A DNA stretch of 64,000 nt from Hippasteria phrygiana (Eukaryota > Echinodermata > Asteroidea > Valvatida > Goniasteridae), in assembly GCA_037893225.1 (NCBI GenBank), contig JAZGUH010000116.1:1178001-1242000 (forward strand), read 5' to 3'. Below, piece after piece: positions 39,109-51,064 of the stretch (the first letter of the stretch is position 1; each line of letters begins with the position of its first letter). The translations under genes were made by a program, and so were the position numbers. The notes beneath the pieces are model-generated. The model was not told the DNA's origin. It saw only the letters and a program-made list of their open reading frames with translations, and did not search any database.

Positions 39109-42100
39109 ATCGGCGGCTTCTTAGAGTTAACACTTGTGGAGAAAATTCAAACCTCGCAATGTTTATTTTCTTTCCGGCCAACATCTGTGTACATGTTACC
39201 GTCTATTTATTGCTCCATGCATGTCAAATTCCCTGGGGTATGGACTTGCTTTATTCATTCATAATTGCATGAAATATCAACCAAATGCAGTAATTTTGAC
39301 ATGTATGGATAGCTTAGATCTGGCGCTACATGTTGCAATTATCGGCGGCTTCTTAGAGTTAACACTTGTGGAGAAAATTCAAACCTCGCAATGTTTATTT
39401 TCTTTCCGGCCAACATCTGTGTGCATATTACCTTCTATTTATTGCTCCATGCCTGTCAAATTCCCTAGGGTATGACTTGCTTTACTCATTCATAATTGCA
39501 TGAAATATCAACCAAATACAGTAATTTTGACATGTATGGATAGCTTAGATCTGGCGCTACATGTTGCAATCATCGGCGGCTTCCTAGAGTTAAAACTTGT
39601 GGAGAAAATTCAAACCTCGCAATGTTTATTTTCTTTCGGGCCAACATCTGTGTACATGTTACCGTCTATTTATTGCTCCATGCCTGTCAAATTCCCTAGG
39701 GTATGGACTTGCTTTATTCATTCATAATTGCATGAAATATCAACCAAATGCAGTAATTTTGACATGTATGGATAACTTAGATCTGGCGCTACATGTTGCA
39801 ATTATCGGCGGCTTCTTAGAGTTAACACTTGTGGAGAAAATTCAAACCTCGCAATGTTTATTTTCTTTCCGGCCAACATCTGTGTGCATATTACCTTCTA
39901 TTTATTGCTCCATGCCTGTCAAATTCCCTAGGGTATGACTTGCTTTACTCATTCATAATTGCATGAAATATCAACCAAATACAGTAATTTTGACATGTAT
40001 GGATAGCTTAGATCTGGCGCTACATGTTGCAATTATCGGCGGCTTCTTAGAGTTAACACTTGTGGAGAAAATTCAAACCTCGCAATGTTTATTTTCTTTC
40101 CGGCCAACATCTGTGTGCATATTACCTTCTATTTATTGCTCCATGCCTGTCAAATTCCCTAGGGTATGACTTGCTTTACTCATTCATAATTGCATGAAAT
40201 ATCAACCAAATACAGTAATTTTGACATGTATGGATAACTTAGATCTGGCGCTACATGTTGCAATCATCGGCGGCTTCCTAGAGTTAAAACTTGTGGAGAA
40301 AATTCAAACCTCGCAATGTTTATTTTCTTTCCGGCCAACATCTGTGTACATATAACCGTCTATTTATTGCTCCATGCATGTCAAATTCCCTGGGGTATGG
40401 ACTTGCTTTATTCATTCATAATTGCATGGAATATCAACCAAATGCAGTAATTTTGACAAGTATGGATAGCTTAGATCTGGCGCTACATGTTGCAATCATC
40501 GGCGGCTTCCTAGAGTTAAAACTTGTGGAGAAAATTCAAACCTCGCAATGTTTATTTTCTTTCCGGCCAACATCTGTGTGCATATTACCTTCTATTTATT
40601 GCTCCATGCCTGTCAAATTCCCTAGGGTATGACTTGCTTTACTGATTCATAATTGCATGAAATATCAACCAAATACAGTAATTTTGACATGTATGGATAG
40701 CTTAGATCTGGCGCTACATGTTGCAATTATCGGCGGCTTCTTAGAGTTAACACTTGTGGAGAAAATTCAAACCTCGCAATGTTTATTTTCTTTCCGGCCA
40801 ACATCTGTGTACATGTTACCGTCTATTTATTGCTCCATGCATGTCAAATTCCCTGGGGTATGGACTTGCTTTATTCATTCATAATTGCATGAAATATCAA
40901 CCAAATGCAGTAATTTTGACATGTATGGATAGCTTAGATCTGGCGCTACATGTTGCAATTATCGGCGGCTTCTTAGAGTTAACACTTGTGGAGAAAATTC
41001 AAACCTCGCAATGTTTATTTTCTTTCCGGCCAACATCTGTGTGCATATTACCTTCTATTTATTGCTCCATGCCTGTCAAATTCCCTAGGGTATGACTTGC
41101 TTTACTCATTCATAATTGCATGAAATATCAACCAAATACAGTAATTTTGACATGTATGGATAGCTTAGATCTGGCGCTACATGTTGCAATCATCGGCGGC
41201 TTCCTAGAGTTAAAACTTGTGGAGAAAATTCAAACCTCGCAATGTTTATTTTCTTTCGGGCCAACATCTGTGTACATGTTACCGTCTATTTATTGCTCCA
41301 TGCCTGTCAAATTCCCTAGGGTATGGACTTGCTTTATTCATTCATAATTGCATGAAATATCAACCAAATGCAGTAATTTTGACATGTATGGATAACTTAG
41401 ATCTGGCGCTACATGTTGCAATTATCGGCGGCTTGTTAGAGTTAACACTTGTGGAGAAAATTCAAACCTCGCAATGTTTATTTTCTTTCCGGCCAACATC
41501 TGTGTGCATATTACCTTCTATTTATTGCTCCATGCCTGTCAAATTCCCTAGGGTATGACTTGCTTTACTCATTCATAATTGCATGAAATATCAACCAAAT
41601 ACAGTAATTTTGACATGTATGGATAGCTTAGATCTGGCGCTACATGTTGCAATTATCGGCGGCTTCTTAGAGTTAACACTTGTGGAGAAAATTCAAACCT
41701 CGCAATGTTTATTTTCTTTCCGGCCAACATCTGTGTGCATATTACCTTCTATTTATTGCTCCATGCCTGTCAAATTCCCTAGGGTATGACTTGCTTTACT
41801 CATTCATAATTGCATGAAATATCAACCAAATACAGTAATTTTGACATGTATGGATAACTTAGATCTGGCGCTACATGTTGCAATCATCGGCGGCTTCCTA
41901 GAGTTAAAACTTGTGGAGAAAATTCAAACCTCGCAATGTTTATTTTCTTTCCGGCCAACATCTGTGTACATATAACCGTCTATTTATTGCTCCATGCATG
42001 TCAAATTCCCTGGGGTATGGACTTGCTTTATTCATTCATAATTGCATGGAATATCAACCAAATGCAGTAATTTTGACAAGTATGGATAGCTTAGATCTGG

Positions 42101-42199
42101 CGCTACATGTTGCAATCATCGGCGGCTTCCTAGAGTTAAAACTTGTGGAGAAAATTCAAACCTCGCAATGTTTATTTTCTTTCCGGCCAACATCTGTGT
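38901..42199 (+). repeat. Tandem duplication of a 7-monomer block, period 1,620 bp
   Basis: Copy 1 is 38901-40579 and copy 2 is 40521-42199. Unit order: 39037 aTY-HV, 39269 gTC-Rc, 39500 aKY with ttcgggcc, 39732 gTC with ggataac, 39963 aTC-Rc, 40194 N+X, 40426 E with acaagtatgg, then again at 40657, 40889, 41120, 41352, 41583, 41814 and 42046. Unit 40426 is the junction. Copy 2 carries the private cttgtta at 41435. Confidence 0.9.
40426..40656 (+). repeat. Hybrid monomer at the 1,620-bp duplication junction
   Basis: The head is of the E type with acaagtatgg and the K middle (as in 42046). The tail is C-Rg (as in 38806). The switch lies between 40521 and 40579, after a95 and before g155. The next unit continues exactly as the unit after 38806 does. 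Confidence 0.9.
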
Positions 42200-44543
42200 A
42201 CATGTTACCGTCTATTTATTGCTCCATGCCTGTCAAATTCCCTAGGGTATGACTTGCTTTAGTCATTCATAATTGCATGAAATATCAACCAAATACAGTA
42301 ATTTTGACATGTATGGATAGCTTAGATCTGGCGCTACATGTTGCAATTATCGGCGGCTTCTTAGAGTTAACACTTGTGGAGAAAATTCAAACCTCGCAAT
42401 GTTTATTTTCTTTCCGGCCAACATCTGTGTGCATATTACCTTCTATTTATTGCTCCATGCCTGTCAAATTCCCTTGGGTATGACTTGCTTTACTCATTCA
42501 TAATTGCATGAAATATCAACCAAATACAGTAATTTTGACATGTATGGATAGCTTAGATCTGGCGCTACATGTTGCAATCATCGGCGGCTTCCTAGAGTTA
42601 AAACTTGTGGAGAAAATTCAAACCTCGCAATGTTTATTTTCTTTCCGGCCAACATCTGTGTACATGTTACCGTCTATTTATTGCTCCATGCCTGTCAAAT
42701 TCCCTAGGGTATGACTTGCTTTACTCATTCATAATTGCATGAAATATCAACCAAATTCAGTAATTTTGACATGTATGGATAGCTTAGATCTGGCGCTACA
42801 TGTTGCAATTATCGGCGACTTCTTAGAGTTAACACTTGTGGAGAAAATTCAAACCTCGCAATGTTTATTTTCTTTCCGGCCAACATCTGTGTACATGTTA
42901 CCGTCTATTTATTGCTCCATGCCTGTCAAATTCCCTAGGGTATGACTTGCTTTACTCATTCATAATTGCATGAAATATCAACCAAATACAGTAATTTTGA
43001 CATGTATGGATAGCTTAGATCTGGCGCTACATGTTGCAATCATCGGCGGCTTCCTAAATTTAAAACTTGTGGAGAAAATTCAAACCTCGCAATGTTTATT
43101 TTCTTTCCGGCCAACATCTGTGTACATGTTACCGTCTATTTATTGCTCCATGCCTGTCAAATTCCCTGGTGTATGGACTAGCTTTACTCATTCATAATTG
43201 CATGAAATATCAACCAAATTCAGTAATTTTGACATGTATGGATAGCTTAGATCTGGCGCTACATGTTGCAATTATCGGCGGCTTCTTAGAGTTAACACTT
43301 GTGGAGAAAATTCAAACCTCGCAATGTTTATTTTCTTTCCGGCCAACATCTGTGTGCATATTACCTTCTATTTATTGCTCCATGCCTGTCAAATTCCCTA
43401 GGGTATGACTTGCTTTACTCATTCATAATTGCATGAAATATCAACCAAATACAGTAATTTTGACATGTATGGATAGCTTAGATCTGGCGCTACATGTTGC
43501 AATCATCGGCGGCTTCCTAGAGTTAAAACTTGTGGAGAAAATTCAAACCTCGCAATGTTTATTTTCTTTCCGGCCAACATCTGTGTACATGTTACCGTCT
43601 ATTTATTGCTCCATGCATGTCAAATTCCCTGGTGTATGGACTAGCTTTACTCATTCATAATTGCATGAAATATCAACCAAATTCAGTAATTTTGACATGT
43701 ATGGATAGCTTAGATCTGGCGCTACATGTTGCAATTATCGGCGGCTTCTTAGAGTTAACACTTGTGGAGAAAATTCAAACCTCGCAATGTTTATTTTCTT
43801 TCCGGCCAACATCTGTGTACATGTTACCGTCTATTTATTGCTCCATGCATGTCAAATTCCCTGGGGTATGGACTTGCTTTATTCGTTCATAATTGCATGA
43901 AATATCAACCAAATGCAGTAATTTTGACATGTATGGATAGCTTAGATCTGGCGCTACATGTTGCAATCATCGGCGGCTTCCTAGAGTTAAAACTTGTGGA
44001 GAAAATTCAAACCTCGCAATGTTTATTTTCTTTCCGGCCAACATCTGTGTACATGTTACCGTCTATTTATTGCTCCATGCCTGTCAAATTCCCTAGGGTA
44101 TGACTTGCTTTACTCATTCATAATTGCATGAAATATCAACCAAATACAGTAATTTTGACATGTATGGATAGCTTAGATCTGGCGCTACATGTTGCAATCA
44201 TCGGCGGCTTCCTAGAGTTAAAACTTGTGGAGAAAATTCAAACCTCGCAATGTTTATTTTCTTTCCGGCCAACATCTGTGTACATGTTACCGTCTATTTA
44301 TTGCTCCATGCATGTCAAATTCCCTGGTGTATGGACTAGCTTTACTCATTCATAATTGCATGAAATATCAACCAAATACAGTAATTTTGACATGTATGGA
44401 TAGCTTAGATCTGGCGCTACATGTTGCAATCATCGGCGGCTTCCTAGAGTTAAAACTTGTGGAGAAAATTCAAACCTCGCAATGTTTATTTTCTTTCCGG
44501 CCAACATCTGTGTACATGTTACCGTCTATTTATTGCTCCATGC
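40676..44543 (+). repeat. Large block, second copy of pair B
   Basis: This matches 25638-29505 at an offset of 15,038 bp with no length change. The only difference I noticed is cttgtta at 41435 (c in the other copy). The constant offset over nearly 3.9 kb and a single visible substitution make this a recent copy, or an assembly duplication. The left edge is defined by site 19 of units 25619 (t) and 40657 (a). Confidence 0.85.
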
Positions 44544-47500
44544 ATGTCAAATTCCCTGGTGTATGGACTAGCTTTACTCATTCATAATTGCATGAAATAT
44601 CAACCAAATTCAGTAATTTTGACATGTATGGATAGCTTAGATCTGGCGCTACATGTTGCAATTATCGGCGGCTTCTTAGAGTTAACACTTGTGGAGAAAA
44701 TTCAAACCTCGCAATGTTTATTTTCTTTCCGGCCAACATCTGTGTACATGTTACCGTCTATTTATTGCTCCATGCATGTCAAATTCCCTGGGGTATGGAC
44801 TTGCTTTATTCATTCATAATTGCATGAAATATCAACCAAATGCAGTAATTTTGACATGTATGGATAGCTTAGATCTGGCGCTACATGTTGCAATTATCGG
44901 CGGCTTCCTAGAGTTAAAACTTGTGGAGAAAATTCAAACCTCGCAATGTTTATTTTCTTTCCGGCCAACATCTGTGTACATGTTACCGTCTATTTATTGC
45001 TCCATGCATGTCAAATTCCCTGGGGTATGGACTTGCTTTATTCATTCATAATTGCATGAAATATCAACCAAATGCAGTAATTTTGACATGTATGGATAGC
45101 TTAGATCTGGCGCTACATGTTGCAATTATCGGCGGCTTCTTAGAGTTAACACTTGTGGGGAAAATTCAAACCTCGCAATGTTTATTTTCTTTCCGGCCAA
45201 CATCTGTGTGCATATTACCTTCTATTTATTGCTCCATGCCTGTCAAATTCCCTAGGGTATGACTTGCTTTACTCATTCATAATTGCATGAAATATCAACC
45301 AAATGCAGTAATTTTGACATGTATGGATAGCTTAGATCTGGCGCTACATGTTGCAATTATCGGCGGCTTCTTAGAGTTAACACTTGTGGAGAAAATTCAA
45401 ACCTCGCAATGTTTATTTTCTTTCCGGCCAACATCTGTGTGCATATTACCTTCTATTTATTGCTCCATGCCTGTCAAATTCCCTAGGGTATGACTTGCTT
45501 TACTGATTCATAATTGCATGAAATATCAACCAAATACAGTAATTTTGACATGTATGGATAGCTTAGATCTGGCGCTACATGTTGCAATCATCGGCGGCTT
45601 CCTAGAGTTAAAACTTGTGGAGAAAATTCAAACCTCGCAATGTTTATTTTCTTTCCGGCCAACATCTGTGTACATGTTACCGTCTATTTATTGCTCCATG
45701 CCTGTCAAATTCCCTAGGGTATGACTTGCTTTACTGATTCATAATTGCATGAAATATCAACCAAATACAGTAATTTTGACATGTATGGATAGCTTAGATC
45801 TGGCGCTACATGTTGCAATCATCGGCGGCTTCCTAGAGTTAAAACTTGTGGAGAAAATTCAAACCTCGCAATGTTTATTTTCTTTCCGGCCAACATCTGT
45901 GTACATGTTACCGTCTATTTATTGCTCCATGCCTGTCAAATTCCCTAGGGTATGACTTGCTTTACTCATTCATAATTGCATGAAATATCAACCAAATTCA
46001 GTAATTTTGACATGTATGGATAGCTTAGACCTGGCGCTACATGTTGCAATCATCGGCGGCTTCCTAGAGTTAAAACTTGTGGAGAAAATTCAAACCTCGC
46101 AATGTTTATTTTCTTTCCGGCCAACATCTGTGTACATGTTACCGTCTATTTATTGCTCCATGCCTGTCAAATTCCCTAGGGTATGACTTGCTTTACTCAT
46201 TCATAATTGCATGAAATATCAACCAAATGCAGTAATTTTGACATGTATGGATAGCTTAGATCTGGCGCTACATGTTGCAATTATCGGCGGCTTCTTAGAG
46301 TTAACACTTGTGGAGAAAATTCAAACCTCGCAATGTTTATTTTCTTTCCGGCCAACATCTGTGTGCATATTACCTTCTATTTATTGCTCCATGCCTGTCA
46401 AATTCCCTAGGGTATGACTTGCTTTACTGATTCATAATTGCATGAAATATCAACCAAATACAGTAATTTTGACATGTATGGATAGCTTAGATCTGGCGCT
46501 ACATGTTGCAATCATCGGCGGCTTCCTAGAGTTAAAACTTGTGGAGAAAATTCAAACCTCGCAATGTTTATTTTCTTTCCGGCCAACATCTGTGTACATG
46601 TTACCGTCTATTTATTGCTCCATGCATGTCAAATTCCCTGGGGTATGGACTTGCTTTATTCATTCATAATTGCATGAAATATCAACCAAATGCAGTAATT
46701 TTGACATGTATGGATAGCTTAGATCTGGCGCTACATGTTGCAATTATCGGCGGCTTCTTAGAGTTAACACTTGTGGAGAAAATTCAAACCTCGCAATGTT
46801 TATTTTCTTTCCGGCCAACATCTGTGTGCATATTACCTTCTATTTATTGCTCCATGCCTGTCAAATTCCCTAGGGTATGACTTGCTTTACTCATTCATAA
46901 TTGCATGAAATATCAACCAAATGCAGTAATTTTGACATGTATGGATAGCTTAGATCTGGCGCTACATGTTGCAATTATCGGCGGCTTCTTAGAGTTAACA
47001 CTTGTGGAGAAAATTCAAACCTCGCAATGTTTATTTTCTTTCCGGCCAACATCTGTGTGCATATTACCTTCTATTTATTGCTCCATGCCTGTCAAATTCC
47101 CTAGGGTATGACTTGCTTTACTGATTCATAATTGCATGAAATATCAACCAAATACAGTAATTTTGACATGTATGGATAGCTTAGATCTGGCGCTACATGT
47201 TGCAATCATCGGCGGCTTCCTAGAGTTAAAACTTGTGGAGAAAATTCAAACCTCGCAATGTTTATTTTCTTTCCGGCCAACATCTGTGTACATGTTACCG
47301 TCTATTTATTGCTCCATGCCTGTCAAATTCCCTGGGGTATGACTTGCTTTACTCATTCATAATTGCATGAAATATCAACCAAATACAGTAATTTTGACAT
47401 GTATGGATAGCTTAGATCTGGCGCTACATGTTGCAATCATCGGCGGCTTCCTAGAGTTAAAACTTGTGGAGAAAATTCAAACCTCGCAATGTTTATTTTC

Positions 47501-48131
47501 TTTCCGGCCAACATCTGTGTACATGTTACCGTCTATTTATTGCTCCATGCCTGTCAAATTCCCTAGGGTATGACTTGCTTTACTCATTCATAATTGCATG
47601 AAATATCAACCAAATTCAGTAATTTTGACATGTATGGATAGCTTAGACCTGGCGCTACATGTTGCAATCATCGGCGGCTTCCTAGAGTTAAAACTTGTGG
47701 AGAAAATTCAAACCTCGCAATGTTTATTTTCTTTCCGGCCAACATCTGTGTACATGTTACCGTCTATTTATTGCTCCATGCCTGTCAAATTCCCTAGGGT
47801 ATGACTTGCTTTACTCATTCATAATTGCATGAAATATCAACCAAATGCAGTAATTTTGACATGTATGGATAGCTTAGATCTGGCGCTACATGTTGCAATT
47901 ATCGGCGGCTTCTTAGAGTTAACACTTGTGGAGAAAATTCAAACCTCGCAATGTTTATTTTCTTTCCGGCCAACATCTGTGTGCATATTACCTTCTATTT
48001 ATTGCTCCATGCCTGTCAAATTCCCTAGGGTATGACTTGCTTTACTGATTCATAATTGCATGAAATATCAACCAAATACAGTAATTTTGACATGTATGGA
48101 TAGCTTAGATCTGGCGCTACATGTTGCAATC
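42508..48131 (+). repeat. Large block, second copy of pair A
   Basis: This matches 33486-39108 in order and tags (D 42739, cgttc 43665, gtgggg 45056, gacct 45980 and 47598, GV 47136). The exception is one internal rearrangement: an extra aKY-HS unit at 44360, and a single hybrid unit 44824 in place of the two units 35570 and 35801. The unit count is unchanged and the offset moves from 9,022 to 9,023. The right edge is where 39037 has the T middle and 48060 the K middle. Confidence 0.85.
44824..45055 (+). repeat. Hybrid monomer replacing two units of the sister block
   Basis: The head matches unit 35570 (g19, t72) and the rest matches unit 35801 (c85, a95, Y tail, HV end). The switch lies between unit positions 73 and 84, about 44896-44907. 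It removes one monomer relative to the sister block, balanced by the extra unit at 44360. Confidence 0.85.
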
Positions 48132-51064
48132 ATCGGCGGCTTCCTAGAGTTAAAACTTGTGGAGAAAATTCAAACCTCGCAATGTTTATTTTCTTTCCGG
48201 CCAACATCTGTGTACATGTTACCGTCTATTTATTGCTCCATGCATGTCAAATTCCCTGGGGTATGGACTTGCTTTATTCATTCATAATTGCATGAAATAT
48301 CAACCAAATGCAGTAATTTTGACATGTATGGATAGCTTAGATCTGGCGCTACATGTTGCAATTATCGGCGGCTTCTTAGAGTTAACACTTGTGGAGAAAA
48401 TTCAAACCTCGCAATGTTTATTTTCTTTCCGGCCAACATCTGTGTGCATATTACCTTCTATTTATTGCTCCATGCCTGTCAAATTCCCTAGGGTATGACT
48501 TGCTTTACTCATTCATAATTGCATGAAATATCAACCAAATGCAGTAATTTTGACATGTATGGATAGCTTAGATCTGGCGCTACATGTTGCAATTATCGGC
48601 GGCTTCTTAGAGTTAACACTTGTGGAGAAAATTCAAACCTCGCAATGTTTATTTTCTTTCCGGCCAACATCTGTGTGCATATTACCTTCTATTTATTGCT
48701 CCATGCCTGTCAAATTCCCTAGGGTATGACTTGCTTTACTGATTCATAATTGCATGAAATATCAACCAAATACAGTAATTTTGACATGTATGGATAGCTT
48801 AGATCTGGCGCTACATGTTGCAATCATCGGCGGCTTCCTAGAGTTAAAACTTGTGGAGAAAATTCAAACCTCGCAATGTTTATTTTCTTTCCGGCCAACA
48901 TCTGTGTACATGTTACCGTCTATTTATTGCTCCATGCATGTCAAATTCCCTGGGGTATGGACTTGCTTTATTCATTCATAATTGCATGAAATATCAACCA
49001 AATGCAGTAATTTTGACATGTATGGATAGCTTAGATCTGGCGCTACATGTTGCAATTATCGGCGGCTTCTTAGAGTTAACACTTGTGGAGAAAATTCAAA
49101 CCTCGCAATGTTTATTTTCTTTCCGGCCAACATCTGTGTGCATATTACCTTCTATTTATTGCTCCATGCCTGTCAAATTCCCTAGGGTATGACTTGCTTT
49201 ACTCATTCATAATTGCATGAAATATCAACCAAATGCAGTAATTTTGACATGTATGGATAGCTTAGATCTGGCGCTACATGTTGCAATTATCGGCGGCTTC
49301 TTAGAGTTAACACTTGTGGAGAAAATTCAAACCTCGCAATGTTTATTTTCTTTCCGGCCAACATCTGTGTGCATATTACCTTCTATTTATTGCTCCATGC
49401 CTGTCAAATTCCCTAGGGTATGACTTGCTTTACTGATTCATAATTGCATGAAATATCAACCAAATACAGTAATTTTGACATGTATGGATAGCTTAGATCT
49501 GGCGCTACATGTTGCAATCATCGGCGGCTTCCTAGAGTTAAAACTTGTGGAGAAAATTCAAACCTCGCAATGTTTATTTTCTTTCCGGCCAACATCTGTG
49601 TACATGTTACCGTCTATTTATTGCTCCATGCCTGTCAAATTCCCTGGGGTATGACTTGCTTTACTCATTCATAATTGCATGAAATATCAACCAAATACAG
49701 TAATTTTGACATGTATGGATAGCTTAGATCTGGCGCTACATGTTGCAATCATCGGCGGCTTCCTAGAGTTAAAACTTGTGGAGAAAATTCAAACCTCGCA
49801 ATGTTTATTTTCTTTCCGGCCAACATCTGTGTACATGTTACCGTCTATTTATTGCTCCATGCCTGTCAAATTCCCTAGGGTATGACTTGCTTTACTCATT
49901 CATAATTGCATGAAATATCAACCAAATTCAGTAATTTTGACATGTATGGATAGCTTAGACCTGGCGCTACATGTTGCAATCATCGGCGGCTTCCTAGAGT
50001 TAAAACTTGTGGAGAAAATTCAAACCTCGCAATGTTTATTTTCTTTCCGGCCAACATCTGTGTACATGTTACCGTCTATTTATTGCTCCATGCCTGTCAA
50101 ATTCCCTAGGGTATGACTTGCTTTACTCATTCATAATTGCATGAAATATCAACCAAATGCAGTAATTTTGACATGTATGGATAGCTTAGATCTGGCGCTA
50201 CATGTTGCAATTATCGGCGGCTTCTTAGAGTTAACACTTGTGGAGAAAATTCAAACCTCGCAATGTTTATTTTCTTTCCGGCCAACATCTGTGTGCATAT
50301 TACCTTCTATTTATTGCTCCATGCCTGTCAAATTCCCTAGGGTATGACTTGCTTTACTGATTCATAATTGCATGAAATATCAACCAAATACAGTAATTTT
50401 GACATGTATGGATAGCTTAGATCTGGCGCTACATGTTGCAATCATCGGCGGCTTCCTAGAGTTAAAACTTGTGGAGAAAATTCAAACCTCGCAATGTTTA
50501 TTTTCTTTCCGGCCAACATCTGTGTACATGTTACCGTCTATTTATTGCTCCATGCCTGTCAAATTCCCTGGGGTATGACTTGCTTTACTCATTCATAATT
50601 GCATGAAATATCAACCAAATACAGTAATTTTGACATGTATGGATAGCTTAGATCTGGCGCTACATGTTGCAATCATCGGCGGCTTCCTAGAGTTAAAACT
50701 TGTGGAGAAAATTCAAACCTCGCAATGTTTATTTTCTTTCCGGCCAACATCTGTGTACATGTTACCGTCTATTTATTGCTCCATGCCTGTCAAATTCCCT
50801 AGGGTATGACTTGCTTTACTCATTCATAATTGCATGAAATATCAACCAAATTCAGTAATTTTGACATGTATGGATAGCTTAGACCTGGCGCTACATGTTG
50901 CAATCATCGGCGGCTTCCTAGAGTTAAAACTTGTGGAGAAAATTCAAACCTCGCAATGTTTATTTTCTTTCCGGCCAACATCTGTGTACATGTTACCGTC
51001 TATTTATTGCTCCATGCCTGTCAAATTCCCTAGGGTATGACTTGCTTTACTCATTCATAATTGC
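45287..51064 (+). repeat. gacct-tagged higher-order repeat in 4-, 7-, 10- and 4-monomer versions
   Basis: Successive copies run from a gTC-Rg unit to a tKY unit with gacct: 45287-46210 (4 units, 924 bp), 46211-47828 (7 units, 1,618 bp), 47829-50140 (10 units, 2,312 bp) and 50141-51064 (4 units, 924 bp). The step between versions is always 694 bp, the trimer aKY-HV, gTC-Rc, gTC-Rg, present zero, one, two and zero times. The trimer is doubled at 48060-48753 and 48754-49447. The GV unit (ctggggtatgac) is at 47136, 49448 and 50372. In the first 4-mer its place is taken by aKY-Rg (45518). Confidence 0.9.
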
